Source of the DNA: Spirochaetales bacterium
Lineage (GTDB): Bacteria > Spirochaetota > Spirochaetia > DSM-2461
Reading direction: 5' to 3'
DNA length: 40,500 bases
Assembly: GCA_028532905.1 (NCBI GenBank)
Contig: JAQQAM010000266.1
Location: 1 to 40,500, forward strand
Part shown: one piece after another, positions 14,708-23,452 of the stretch
Layout: the number at the start of each line of letters is the position of its first letter
How positions within the stretch are numbered: position 1 is the stretch's first letter
Notes under the pieces: model-generated
What the model saw: the letters and a program-made list of their open reading frames with translations, nothing else
What the model was told of the DNA's origin: nothing
Databases searched by the model: none
Program-made: the position numbers and the translations under genes

Positions 14708-15631
14708 GTGAAAGTAGCAAACAATATAACTGAACTGGTCGGGAATACCCCCCTGGTGAGACTGAATAAAACAGGTAAGGATGCTGAAATTCTGCTGAAA
14801 CTGGAGTTTTTCAATCCCCTGGGTTCTGTGAAAGACAGAATCGGAAAAAACATGATTGAAGCCGCCGAAAAAAGCGGAAAACTCAAAGCCGGTACAACCC
14901 TGATCGAACCCACCAGCGGAAACACAGGCATTGCCCTGGCCTATATATCAGCCCAGAGGGGCTATAAACTGATTCTGACCATGCCCGATACCATGAGTAT
15001 TGAACGGCGGAAACTCCTTAAGTTTCTGGGTGCCGAACTGATTCTGACACCCGGAAGCGGAGGTATGAAGGCTGCCATTGAAAAAGCAGAAGAACTGAAC
15101 CGGGAAATAGACGATTCCCTCATACTGCAGCAGTTTGCCAATCCTGCCAATCCGGAAGTTCACAGACAAACCACTGCTGAGGAGATCTGGGAAGCTACAG
15201 GCGGAAAAGTGGATATCGTGGTTGCCGGCGTCGGCACAGGGGGAACCATTACCGGCCTCAGTGAGGCTTTGAAAAAGAAGAATCCCGCCATAAAGACCTA
15301 TGCCGTGGAACCTGTGGGCTCCCCTGTTCTGTCAGGAGGTCAGCCGGGTCCCCATAAGATACAGGGAATCGGCGCCGGATTTGTTCCGGCTGTTCTCAAC
15401 ACGGAAATTTATGACGGTGTGATTAAAGTGGATGCCCCCGAGGCGGGTGAACGCTCCCGCCGACTGGCCAGAGAGGAAGGGATTCTTGTGGGAATTTCAG
15501 CCGGAGCCAATGTTGCGGCGGCGGAGATTGTGGCGGACCGGCCGGAAAACAAAGGAAAGACAATTGTCACAATCGGTTGTGACACGGGTGAACGCTATCT
15601 GAGCACCTGGCTTTTTGAAGAAATAAACTGA
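14708..15631 (+). CDS. cysK: Cysteine synthase (O-acetylserine sulfhydrylase)
   Basis: A 307-aa fold-type II PLP enzyme that makes cysteine from O-acetylserine and sulfide. [13 protein letters not shown] starts the chain. The PLP lysine is Lys42 in LGSVKDRIG, the substrate loop is [12 protein letters not shown], and the phosphate-binding loop is [10 protein letters not shown]. The C-terminal [11 protein letters not shown] and [16 protein letters not shown] match CysK, including the Ser-containing PLP N1 region. The start is GTG with AAGGAG 7 bases before it. It is followed after 56 bases by the homocysteine-forming enzyme, so one sulfide source feeds both cysteine and methionine. Confidence 0.94.
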   Translation: MKVANNITELVGNTPLVRLNKTGKDAEILLKLEFFNPLGSVKDRIGKNMIEAAEKSGKLKAGTTLIEPTSGNTGIALAYISAQRGYKLILTMPDTMSIERRKLLKFLGAELILTPGSGGMKAAIEKAEELNREIDDSLILQQFANPANPEVHRQTTAEEIWEATGGKVDIVVAGVGTGGTITGLSEALKKKNPAIKTYAVEPVGSPVLSGGQPGPHKIQGIGAGFVPAVLNTEIYDGVIKVDAPEAGERSRRLAREEGILVGISAGANVAAAEIVADRPENKGKTIVTIGCDTGERYLSTWLFEEIN

Positions 15632-15687
15632 CAACCGGCAGAATCCGGAAGACAACAATTTTACAATAACCATAGGAGAAACCAACC

Positions 15688-16977
15688 ATGCCCTTTTCAG
15701 AAATAAAGAATCCTTCATTCGAGACCACAGCCCTCCATGGGGGACAGACCATTGATTCTACAAAATCCAGAGCCGTGCCTATTCACAGGACAACAGCCTA
15801 CCTCTTTGATTCGGCAGAACATGCACAGAACCTGTTTGCCCTGAAAGAACTGGGAAACATCTACACCCGTCTGACAAACCCGACCCAGGGGATACTGGAA
15901 GAGCGGGTAGCCGCCCTGGAAGGGGGAGCTGCCGCTCTGGCGGTTGCTTCGGGAACCAACGCCATATTCTACTCCATCATAAACATTTGTGCCTCGGGAG
16001 ATGAGGTTGTTTCCAGCAGCAATCTCTACGGGGGCACCCATACCATGTTTAATGATATCCTTCCGGGATTCGGGATTAAAGTGAAGTTCGTTGACCCCAG
16101 AGACCCGGAAGCCATTAAAGCCGCCATCACAGACAAAACAAAAGTTCTGTATACAGAAACAATCGGCAACCCCTCTCTGGATGTGGCCGACCTGGAGACA
16201 TTCTCTGCCCTGTCAAAGGAGTTCGAGATTCCCCTGGTTGTGGATTCCACATTCACGACTCCCTATCTGCTCAGACCCATTGAACACGGGGCCCATATTG
16301 TCATCCACTCCCTGACCAAATGGATTGGCGGGCACGGTACGGCTATTGGCGGAATTGTGGTGGATTCGGGAACATTCAACTGGCAGAACCCCAAGTTCTC
16401 CCTGTATAACGAACCCGACGGCGGGTATCACGGACTCCGTTTTGCAACGGATCTGGGAGACCTGAATCCTCTGGCTTTTATCTTAAGAATGCGAACCGTT
16501 CCCCTGAGAAACCTGGGAGGGGCAATTTCTCCGGATAACTGCTGGTTCTTCCTGCAGGGCCTTGAAACTCTGGCTCTGCGAATGGAGCGGCACTCGGAAA
16601 ATGCTCTGGCGGTTGCCGAGTTTCTGGAGTCCCATCCCGATGTAGCCTGGGTCCGTTATCCGGGACTGAAATCAGATCCGGCTCACACCACGGCTCAGAA
16701 ATACCTGAAGAAGGGATACGGCGGTATGGTTGTCTTCGGGATCAAAGCCGGACGGGAAGCGGGGCAGAGATTTATTGAGAAACTGAATCTCTTTTCCCAT
16801 GTGGCCAATGTGGGTGACGCCAAAAGTCTGGCCATCCATCCGGCCTCCACAACCCATTCCCAGCTGTCCGAGGAACACCTGGTGGCCGCCGGAATATCAG
16901 GAGATCTGATCCGCCTCTCTATCGGAATTGAAAATATTGAAGATATCAAGGCCGATATTGACCAGGCTCTGAAATAA
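15688..16977 (+). CDS. metY: O-acetylhomoserine sulfhydrylase (MetY)
   Basis: A 429-aa Cys/Met-metabolism PLP enzyme of the fold-type I class, which makes homocysteine from O-acetylhomoserine and sulfide. [30 protein letters not shown], and [20 protein letters not shown] are MetY signatures. The PLP lysine is Lys211 in [16 protein letters not shown]. Its length (about 430 rather than about 390) favours MetY over cystathionine gamma-synthase. AGGAG precedes the ATG. It is the last gene of the sulfur operon and is closed by a strong terminator. Confidence 0.93.
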   Translation: MPFSEIKNPSFETTALHGGQTIDSTKSRAVPIHRTTAYLFDSAEHAQNLFALKELGNIYTRLTNPTQGILEERVAALEGGAAALAVASGTNAIFYSIINICASGDEVVSSSNLYGGTHTMFNDILPGFGIKVKFVDPRDPEAIKAAITDKTKVLYTETIGNPSLDVADLETFSALSKEFEIPLVVDSTFTTPYLLRPIEHGAHIVIHSLTKWIGGHGTAIGGIVVDSGTFNWQNPKFSLYNEPDGGYHGLRFATDLGDLNPLAFILRMRTVPLRNLGGAISPDNCWFFLQGLETLALRMERHSENALAVAEFLESHPDVAWVRYPGLKSDPAHTTAQKYLKKGYGGMVVFGIKAGREAGQRFIEKLNLFSHVANVGDAKSLAIHPASTTHSQLSEEHLVAAGISGDLIRLSIGIENIEDIKADIDQALK

Positions 16978-17003
16978 AAAATCAGAAACACCCTCAGAAG
17001 CAG

Positions 17004-17036
17004 AAGAGCCGGCACCTTTGCCGGCTCTTTTTTTTA
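17004..17036 (+). terminator. Rho-independent terminator after metY
   Basis: AAGAGCCGGCA (17004-17014), loop CCTT, and TGCCGGCTCTT (17019-17029) form an 11-pair GC-rich stem running straight into a T-tract. It ends the Rrf2-cysK-metY transcript. Confidence 0.92.
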
Positions 17037-17044
17037 TTGTTTTG

Positions 17045-17072
17045 TTGTATTTCCTGCTCTATCTTTTATAAT
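17045..17072 (+). promoter_or_regulatory. Promoter for the 564-aa unknown gene
   Basis: TTGTAT (17045-17050), a 16-base spacer and a perfect TATAAT (17067-17072) lie about 32 bases before the ATG at 17105, just after the metY terminator. The gene is therefore independently transcribed. Confidence 0.6.
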
Positions 17073-17104
17073 ACTACAGGATTTTTTTATCGGATAAATA
17101 AGAG

Positions 17105-18799
17105 ATGGAAGAGAAAAGAACAGATGTACCGGAATATTTCCGAATGGAGTCATTCAGACGGGAAGAATATCTCTCACAGGTAGGCAGCTTTACACAGGTT
17201 CAGTACCAGCTGTTTCACAATCTGTGCGACTTCTGGGATCCGGCTCTGGACTACAATCAGTTTATCCTCAAGAGTGCCAAATCCTTTCTGGCATCCAATA
17301 ATCAGCTGGAACTGCTTATGGGCAAGCTCAAGGCCGCTCATATAGGACTCCTTCAGTACGCTCTGATTGACGGGGAACTGAAAGCCTCCCGCATTGTGAT
17401 GACAGAAAAGGACGACCTTCTGTTCTACTACTATCTGGGAGAAGATCTTCTTGCCCGGCAGATTCACGACAACCCCCACCCCTATCTCACTGCCAAAGCC
17501 TATGATGATGACGGGATCAGCCTTCCCTCCGATATGATCACACCCCTGGAAACCTCCATGCTGAGCCCCGGCTATGCAGCGGAGAACAGGGAACCGATAA
17601 TCATCGGCATCAACAGGAAAATGAAAGCCCCCCTTCTGATTCCCTCCGGGATGATAGAAGAGTTTATTACAGCCCTCATCGGCCATATCCGTTCAGAGGC
17701 CGCTAGTCCCAGCGTTATGGAGAACATGTCCCGTATTGCAGATGTGAAGATCAGCGAACTGCAGGCTGGTCTGGGGAAAAGGAATCCCGATTTCTGGATC
17801 AATCTCTGTCATAAGATACAGGATCAGAAAGAAGAGCTGAAACTCCGCCTCAAGGGTCTGAATCCCCTGTTTTTTACATCGGCCCAGCTTCTGCACACAT
17901 ACTTTCAGAACACTCTGACCGAAATGAAGCAGAAGGAGATCGAACAGAGGGAGAAAAAAGAGGCTCTAAAGGAAATCATTCAGGAATTCCGGGAAAAGGA
18001 GACATCCTGGACCCATATCAGCCTGCTGGATGAAAAGCTCAAAGAGAAAGAGGAGAAATGGAAGGGATTCCGGGAGGAATTCAAAACAGCGGTCTTGGTG
18101 AGGGGAGAAGACAAGGAACAGCCTGATCTAGTCCTTCTGAACAATATGCTGATGCATAAGGATTTCCTGTTCCGGTATTTTACCACCTCCATAACAGAGC
18201 TGCGGAAAGATCTTCTTTTTATGTATCAAGGTCAGATGACCGACCTTCTCAGGCACAATAGAACAGACCGGTATTCCCAGTTTTTCAGCCGCAGTAATTT
18301 CCGTTCGGATATTCTTACCAGAGTGAAGGAACAGGAACTGCAGCTCTGGGAACTCCTTCAGAAACCCACCAGGGTTGCCGAGGCGGCGTTTCACTATCTT
18401 CAGGACATCAGAGGGATGAAAAGCTCCCGGGTGAAAGATGCCATGGGGCTCTATTTCCACTCTGACCTGAAGAGCTTCCGGAATGTGGATACCATCTTCC
18501 AGTTGAAACTTCTGACCCTCTTTGAGAATTCCTACAAGGAGCTGGGCTGGTTCGGCCGTTTTATCCTCCGCCTCACAGGACGCTACGACAGCTATATCTC
18601 CATGTTTTCCGATGATCCCACAGCTGTCAGTAAAAGACAGAGCCCCTCCCGGAGAAGCAGAAAGAAAAACAAGGGTGTTCCCGGACCGTCGGGAGTGAAA
18701 AACTACAGTGCCAAAGGTCCTGTGGAGCGCCCCTACACTCCCCGGGAGAAGAAGAAAGCCTGGGCTGAGTTTGACGACGCCATACACAGACAGAAATAA
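17105..18799 (+). CDS. Conserved-looking protein of unknown function, 564 aa
   Basis: I do not recognise it. It has no signal peptide or clear membrane span and is mostly helical. Residues 20-130 contain hydrophobic helices with an aromatic cluster (LLFYYYLGEDLLARQI). A charged, probably coiled-coil stretch covers about 270-325 (EMKQKEIEQREKKEALKEII, then LLDEKLKEKEEKWKGF). An alpha-helical domain of about 345-510 ends ELGWFGRFILRLTGRYDSYI. The tail from about 513 is basic and disordered (RQSPSRRSRKKNKG) and might bind nucleic acid or an acidic surface. It has its own promoter and no operon partners. A spirochaete lineage-specific cytoplasmic protein is my best guess. Confidence 0.85.
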   Translation: MEEKRTDVPEYFRMESFRREEYLSQVGSFTQVQYQLFHNLCDFWDPALDYNQFILKSAKSFLASNNQLELLMGKLKAAHIGLLQYALIDGELKASRIVMTEKDDLLFYYYLGEDLLARQIHDNPHPYLTAKAYDDDGISLPSDMITPLETSMLSPGYAAENREPIIIGINRKMKAPLLIPSGMIEEFITALIGHIRSEAASPSVMENMSRIADVKISELQAGLGKRNPDFWINLCHKIQDQKEELKLRLKGLNPLFFTSAQLLHTYFQNTLTEMKQKEIEQREKKEALKEIIQEFREKETSWTHISLLDEKLKEKEEKWKGFREEFKTAVLVRGEDKEQPDLVLLNNMLMHKDFLFRYFTTSITELRKDLLFMYQGQMTDLLRHNRTDRYSQFFSRSNFRSDILTRVKEQELQLWELLQKPTRVAEAAFHYLQDIRGMKSSRVKDAMGLYFHSDLKSFRNVDTIFQLKLLTLFENSYKELGWFGRFILRLTGRYDSYISMFSDDPTAVSKRQSPSRRSRKKNKGVPGPSGVKNYSAKGPVERPYTPREKKKAWAEFDDAIHRQK

Positions 18800-18884
18800 T
18801 TGATGTATCCGGATGCAGACCGGTTCAGTGAGACTCCCTCAGCATCGGCCGGACAGAGATTACCCTCTATCAGTCCGCCTTCTA

Positions 18885-18914
18885 TTGACCGGCGGAGAAT
18901 ATCTTTAGTATGAT
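18885..18914 (+). promoter_or_regulatory. Promoter of the thiamine transport operon
   Basis: TTGACC (18885-18890), an 18-base spacer and TATGAT (18909-18914) give a predicted start near 18921, right at the 5' edge of the TPP riboswitch. Confidence 0.6.
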
Positions 18915-18918
18915 CAAA

Positions 18919-19000
18919 CCCAATCCGGGGGTGGTTCCCCTTAAGGGAGCCTGAGATTATACCCATAGAACCTGATGCGGGTAATGCCGACGAAGGAAAG
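18919..19000 (+). ncRNA. TPP (THI-box) riboswitch
   Basis: Conserved elements occur in order: CCGGGGGTGG; a hairpin GGTTCCC-CTTAA-GGGAGCC; CTGAGA (18951-18956); ACCC; GAACCTGATGCGGGTAATGCCG; and the closing GAAGGAA. These are the pyrimidine- and pyrophosphate-sensing arms of the thiamine pyrophosphate aptamer. It sits between a promoter and the thiB-thiP-thiQ operon, so thiamine pyrophosphate should switch the importer off. Confidence 0.95.
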
Positions 19001-19017
19001 GCCGTATATGTCCCTAT

Positions 19018-19044
19018 CCCCCTGGTGAATTAAATTACCAGGAG
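19018..19044 (+). promoter_or_regulatory. Shine-Dalgarno-masking hairpin (riboswitch expression platform)
   Basis: CCTGGT (19021-19026) pairs with ACCAGG (19037-19042), which includes the first bases of the AGGAG ribosome site (19040-19044) of thiB. CCCCCTGG (19018-19025) can instead pair with CCGGGGG in the aptamer (around 18925-18931) with one bulge. That supplies a simple alternative fold: TPP bound hides the site, TPP absent exposes it. There is no T-tract, so control looks translational. Confidence 0.65.
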
Positions 19045-19050
19045 TAATCC

Positions 19051-20124
19051 ATGAAAAAAAGTATTTCAATTGTATGTCTCTTTCTGCTCACCTCCCTGTT
19101 GTTTGCAGGAGGCAGTCAGGAAAATGAAACTGTACCGGCAGAAGCCGCAGAATCTTCAGAAGCAGCCGCAGACGCAGCGGTTGAAGAAAAGATCCTGAAC
19201 ATCTACTGCTACGATTCATTTGCCTCTGAATGGGGTCCCGGTCCCGCCCTGGCTGAAAATTTCACTGCCGCCACTGGAATTGAAGTGAACCTGATGGCCC
19301 CGGGTGATGCGGTCACTGTACTGAGCAAAGTCATTTTGGAAAAAGAGAATCCCGCCGGAGACCTGCTCATCGGTCCCGACAACAATCTTCTGGCCAGAGT
19401 GCTGGCTGAAGATGTCCTGGAGCCCTATAATGCTCCCGCCCTGGCCGGAATTGCGGATGAACTGAAATTTGATGACACCAACAGCCTCCTCCCCTTTGAC
19501 TGGGGCTACTTTGCCATCTGCTACGACTCGGAAGTTCTCAGCAATCCCCCTGCGTCTCTGGAAGATCTGACAAAGGGGGAATATGCCAAATCTCTGGTCC
19601 TCATGGACCCCAGAACCTCCAGTCCCGGCATGGGATTTCTTCTGTGGACCCGTGCCGTTTACGGTGAAGATTATCTGGAATACTGGAACAGACTGGCTCC
19701 CTCTGTGCTGACGGTGACAGAAAGCTGGAGCAACGGATACGGACTGTTCACCAGCGGCGAGGCGCCCCTGGTTCTCAGCTATTCCACATCTCCAGTCTAC
19801 CACAAGATGTGGGAGGAAACAGATCGTTTCAAAGCCCTTGAGTTTAAAGAGGGAAACTACCTTCAGGTGGAAGGTGCGGGCGTCATCAAGGGTGCGGCTC
19901 ACCCCGAAGCGGCCCGTCAGTTTATCGACTATATGCTCTCTGAAGAAGGGCAGGCCATTATTGCTGTGAACAACATCATGATGCCTGCTGTGGGAGCAAC
20001 ACAGCTGCCCGAAGCCTTCGATATGGCATTCATCTCAGAGAAACCTCTTCTGCTGGACAAGGAAGAGATTGCCGCGGGAGAGAAAGACTGGGTTCAGTCC
20101 TGGGTTGAAAAATCAGGACTCTGA
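19051..20124 (+). CDS. thiB: Thiamine ABC transporter substrate-binding protein
   Basis: 357 aa. The signal peptide MKKSISIVCLFLLTSLLFAG lacks a lipobox cysteine and continues GSQENE, a style seen in spirochaete binding proteins. An Ala/Glu-rich linker follows (about 26-46). LNIYCYDSFASEWGPGPALA matches the TbpA/ThiB start, and WSNGYGLFTSGEAPLVLSYS and LQVEGAGVIKGAAHPEAA match the thiamine-site and hinge segments. It captures thiamine (or TPP) in the periplasm. It lies directly under the TPP riboswitch, and its stop overlaps the start of thiP as TGATG. Confidence 0.92.
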   Translation: MKKSISIVCLFLLTSLLFAGGSQENETVPAEAAESSEAAADAAVEEKILNIYCYDSFASEWGPGPALAENFTAATGIEVNLMAPGDAVTVLSKVILEKENPAGDLLIGPDNNLLARVLAEDVLEPYNAPALAGIADELKFDDTNSLLPFDWGYFAICYDSEVLSNPPASLEDLTKGEYAKSLVLMDPRTSSPGMGFLLWTRAVYGEDYLEYWNRLAPSVLTVTESWSNGYGLFTSGEAPLVLSYSTSPVYHKMWEETDRFKALEFKEGNYLQVEGAGVIKGAAHPEAARQFIDYMLSEEGQAIIAVNNIMMPAVGATQLPEAFDMAFISEKPLLLDKEEIAAGEKDWVQSWVEKSGL

Positions 20125-21839
20125 TGAGAACCGCTGTCTCTGTGGGATATGTAAAGTCTGTGAAAGAGGAGCTGAAACGGTCGGGGGAGCTCCGTCTCCT
20201 GCCTGTCCTGCTCTTCCTCTTTCTGACCTTCTACCTTCCGGTTGCGGTCCTTCTTCTGAAAGGACTGCAGTCTGAAGGGGTCTGGACCGCCTCATGGCTC
20301 AAAGAGATCATTCTGAGTCCCTATTACCGGCGGATCTTTGTCTTTACCTTTTCACAGGCCCTGCTGAGCACCCTGTTATCCCTTCTACTGGGTCTGCCCG
20401 GGGGATGGATTCTCTCCCATGTGGAGTTTCCGGGTAAAAAGATTCTGAAAGCCCTCACGACCATTCCCTTTATCCTCCCCTCCATCCTGGTGGTCCTGGG
20501 GTTTATCCTGTTCTGGGGCCGGCAGGGTGTGGTGAACACTCTGCTTATGAAGCTGACCCGGCAGGATCAGCCAGTACTGGATGTTCTGTACTCCTTTAAA
20601 GCCATACTTCTGGCTCATGTATTCTACAATTTCCCCATTGCCCTGAGGCTGATAGCCGCCTGGTGGGAAGGTCTGGGAGACAATCAGCACCAGGCTGCCC
20701 GGACTCTGGGAGCCTCAGAGAGACGGATATTCTCAACCATTACCCTGCCCCAGCTTCTTCCGGGAATGATCAGTGCCGGCTCTCTTATTTTTCTTTACTG
20801 CTTTATGAGCTTTGCGGTGGTCCTGGTTCTGGGAGGCGGGCCCCGCTACTCCACCCTGGAAGTGGAGGTGTACAGGCTTATCAAATACTCTCTGGATTTC
20901 GGACGAGGGGGAGCTCTGGCACTTGTTGAAACCGCGGCGACCCTCTTTCTCACCTGGTTCTACATCCGGCGGGAAAGGAAAACAATCCACCGGGAGAGTC
21001 TTGTGAAAAGCAGGATACCCTGGAAGGACCTGGGACTGCGGACAAAACTTTTTGCCCTGGGCTATTTCGTTCTGATTGTGATCATCATCTTCGGGCCGAT
21101 TCTGACTGTGATTGCCCAGTCCTTTCTGGTACAGACCACACGCACAGGTCCTCCCGAACTCTCTTTCCGCTGGTACAGAGAATTCGTCGCTCCCCCCGGA
21201 TCGGTCAGAGGAAACAGTGCCCGGCTCCTGGCGGATTCCATGAGGAACAGCCTGTTTCTGGGATTCTCCACCCTACTGCTGACCCTGACCATCGGCTCCT
21301 ATGCCTCCTGGGTTCTGGCCCGTTACCGATTCCGCTTTTCGGGACTGACGGAAACCGTGATTATGATGCCCATGGGGGTTTCATCGGTTGTCCTGGGAAT
21401 GGGTTACCTCTGGATCTTAAGAGGCGGCAGACTGGGAGACATACCTCCGAGACTCTCCATAATACTGGCCCACACAGTTATTGCCCTGCCCTTTGTGATG
21501 AGGGCTCTGACCCCGGCGATGCGGCGGATCAGGCAGAATCTGCTGGATGCCTCCAGGCTTATGGGCGCCGGAGGACTCAGGCAGTTTATCAGTATAGAAC
21601 TGCCCCTGGTAAAGCCGGGTCTTATCAGCGGAGGCGCCTTTGCCCTGGCCATTTCTCTGGGAGAGATCAATGCGACCCTCATCCTTTCGGATGCGGGAGT
21701 GCCTACCATCCCCATCGCCATACTGAGACTGATCGGAACCTATAAATTCTACAGTGCCTGTGCCCTGGGAACCATTCTGATTCTGATCTGCCTGGGGGCA
21801 TTTATTCTGATAGACAGCTTTGAAGGCTGGGAGAACTGA
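20124..21839 (+). CDS. thiP: Thiamine ABC transporter permease (fused two-domain)
   Basis: A 571-aa inner-membrane protein with about 12 hydrophobic segments in two homologous halves. Each half has its own EAA loop: QAARTLGASERRIFSTITLP (first half) and LDASRLMGAGGLRQFISIEL (second half). This double-permease layout is that of ThiP, which is slightly shorter (about 536 aa) in enterobacteria. The start overlaps the thiB stop by one base, and thiQ begins one base after its stop, so all three should be translated together. Confidence 0.93.
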   Translation: MRTAVSVGYVKSVKEELKRSGELRLLPVLLFLFLTFYLPVAVLLLKGLQSEGVWTASWLKEIILSPYYRRIFVFTFSQALLSTLLSLLLGLPGGWILSHVEFPGKKILKALTTIPFILPSILVVLGFILFWGRQGVVNTLLMKLTRQDQPVLDVLYSFKAILLAHVFYNFPIALRLIAAWWEGLGDNQHQAARTLGASERRIFSTITLPQLLPGMISAGSLIFLYCFMSFAVVLVLGGGPRYSTLEVEVYRLIKYSLDFGRGGALALVETAATLFLTWFYIRRERKTIHRESLVKSRIPWKDLGLRTKLFALGYFVLIVIIIFGPILTVIAQSFLVQTTRTGPPELSFRWYREFVAPPGSVRGNSARLLADSMRNSLFLGFSTLLLTLTIGSYASWVLARYRFRFSGLTETVIMMPMGVSSVVLGMGYLWILRGGRLGDIPPRLSIILAHTVIALPFVMRALTPAMRRIRQNLLDASRLMGAGGLRQFISIELPLVKPGLISGGAFALAISLGEINATLILSDAGVPTIPIAILRLIGTYKFYSACALGTILILICLGAFILIDSFEGWEN

Positions 21840-21840
21840 T

Positions 21841-22917
21841 ATGAAACTGACAATAGACAAGCTTGATCTGACCCTGGGAGAGTTCAGACTGACCTGCAGT
21901 CTGGAAATGCCCTCCGGGAAGCTGACCACCCTTCTGGGGCCCAGCGGCTGCGGCAAGACCAGTCTGCTGAAATCGATTGCCGGACTCTATTCCCCCTCAG
22001 CCGGAAGCATCCGGCTGGGAGACAGGGAGCTGAACGGCCTGGATCCCCGGTACCGGAAAATCGGCATGGTGTTTCAGGATTATGCCCTGTTTCCCCATAT
22101 GAATGTGCAGAAGAATATCGGCTACGGTATGCCCCTGAAAGGAAAAGAAGCAGCAGAGCGCTGCACGGAACTGCTGAAGCTTGTTGAACTGGAAGGGTTT
22201 GAAGAGCGGCGGATCGAAGAGCTGTCGGGGGGAGAGAAACAGAGGATAGCTCTGGCCCGGGCCCTGGCCTCAGAGCCTGATCTGTTGCTCCTGGATGAAC
22301 CTCTGAGCGCTCTGGATGCCCGCCTGCGGAAAATTCTGAGACGGCAGATCCGGGAGATTCAGCAGCAGACCGGCATCACCACGGTGTATGTGACCCACGA
22401 TCAGGAAGAGGCCATGGCCATATCCGATCAGGTGGTTCTCATGAACAAGGGAAAAATCGTTCAGGCCGACAGCCCTGAAGAGATATACCGCTCTCCTGCA
22501 GACAGTTTTGCAGGGGATTTTTTCGGCAATGCCAATATCCTGTCCCTGGCCGAAGGGGGCCGGCTGTTCACAGGGGAAATGCTGAATAAAATCCTCACGT
22601 CCCCAAGGGCTCCTTCTGAATCGGAAGCCGGAGCCCAGAGCAGAGGTACTACTGGTCCGGAATCTTCGGGGAAAGCTCTGTTCTTCCGCCCTGAAAGCTG
22701 CCGCATCCTCGAGGCAGATTCCGAAATAGATACAAATCAGGAGATTGGCGGCCGCGGCACTGTCTGCTACAGGGAGTTCGGTGGAGATTTTCACTATCTG
22801 GAACTGAAAGACAATGAGCTGAGCATCAAAATAAAGAGTCCCGGATACCAGGCTCCGGAAACAGGAAGTACAGTCTCCTGGGCAGTTTCCCTAAAGGAGT
22901 GCCGGATTCTGGCCTGA
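21841..22917 (+). CDS. thiQ: Thiamine ABC transporter ATPase
   Basis: 358 aa. Walker A GPSGCGKT (33-40), Q-loop FQDYALFPHM, signature LSGGEKQ (128-134), Walker B LLLLDEP (148-154) and H-loop VTHDQEE are all intact. Enterobacterial ThiQ is only about 230 aa; this one carries an additional C-terminal domain of roughly 120 residues (FFRPESCRILEA, then GRGTVCYREFGGDFHYLELK), which resembles the TOBE domain of PotA/FbpC-type ATPases. The function call rests on the riboswitch and the thiB-thiP neighbours. An in-frame start at 21820 lies inside thiP and lacks a better ribosome site. Confidence 0.9.
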   Translation: MKLTIDKLDLTLGEFRLTCSLEMPSGKLTTLLGPSGCGKTSLLKSIAGLYSPSAGSIRLGDRELNGLDPRYRKIGMVFQDYALFPHMNVQKNIGYGMPLKGKEAAERCTELLKLVELEGFEERRIEELSGGEKQRIALARALASEPDLLLLDEPLSALDARLRKILRRQIREIQQQTGITTVYVTHDQEEAMAISDQVVLMNKGKIVQADSPEEIYRSPADSFAGDFFGNANILSLAEGGRLFTGEMLNKILTSPRAPSESEAGAQSRGTTGPESSGKALFFRPESCRILEADSEIDTNQEIGGRGTVCYREFGGDFHYLELKDNELSIKIKSPGYQAPETGSTVSWAVSLKECRILA

Positions 22918-22928
22918 CGGATTTCCAG

Positions 22929-22950
22929 CCTGCCGTCACCATCCGGCGGG
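22929..22950. terminator. Stem-loop between convergent thiQ and the molybdenum hydroxylase operon
   Basis: CCTGCCG (22929-22935) pairs with CGGCGGG (22944-22950), with one G-U pair, around an 8-base loop. No T-tract follows on either strand, so it is a possible weak bidirectional terminator only. Confidence 0.35.
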
Positions 22951-22957
22951 GGTAGAT

Positions 22958-23452
22958 TTACTGTCCGTACTGATGGGTGATATGAGCGGTCATCATCCGC
23001 TTGGAGGCCAGTTCCACTGCATCCACAATGCTCTGATAACCTGTGCAGCGGCACAGATTTCCCCGCAAGGCCTTCCTGATGCTCTCCCTGTCGGGTTCAG
23101 GATTCTTATAAAGCAGATCCAGGGCGGACATAATCATACCGGGCGTACAGAAACCGCACTGCACCGCCCCGGCATCAATAAAGGCCTGCTGCACAGGATG
23201 GAGACTGCCGTCTTCCCGGATCAGCCCCTCCACAGTAAGAACCTCAGCCCCGGCGGCTTTGGCCAGTTTAAAACGGCAGGACCGGACGGCTTTCTGATCC
23301 ACCAGGACCGTACAGGCTCCGCAGGTTCCCTCGGCGCAGCCGTTTTTAGTCCCCGTCAGGTGGAGTTCCTCTCTTAAGAACTGTAAAAGGGTCAGGGATT
23401 CATGCTCCGGCCGTATTTCATATTCTTTTCCGTTCACAACTATGACATTCAT
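22958..23452 (-). CDS. Molybdenum hydroxylase small subunit, 2 x [2Fe-2S]
   Basis: A 164-aa protein of normal length for XdhC/CoxS/IorA-type subunits. The plant-type ferredoxin cluster ligands are Cys39, 44, 47 and 59 (NGCAEGTCGACTV, then RSC). The second cluster ligands are Cys99, 102, 134 and 136 (QCGFCTPGMIMSA, then GNLCRCTGYQ). It passes electrons away from the molybdopterin subunit, whose gene overlaps it by 4 bases upstream. It is the final gene of this minus-strand pair. Confidence 0.94.
   Translation of the reverse strand: MNVIVVNGKEYEIRPEHESLTLLQFLREELHLTGTKNGCAEGTCGACTVLVDQKAVRSCRFKLAKAAGAEVLTVEGLIREDGSLHPVQQAFIDAGAVQCGFCTPGMIMSALDLLYKNPEPDRESIRKALRGNLCRCTGYQSIVDAVELASKRMMTAHITHQYGQ

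Noticed and set aside
19216-19902. A 228-codon frame on the minus strand opposite thiB
   Set aside because: It is a shadow of thiB; no motif and no ribosome site.
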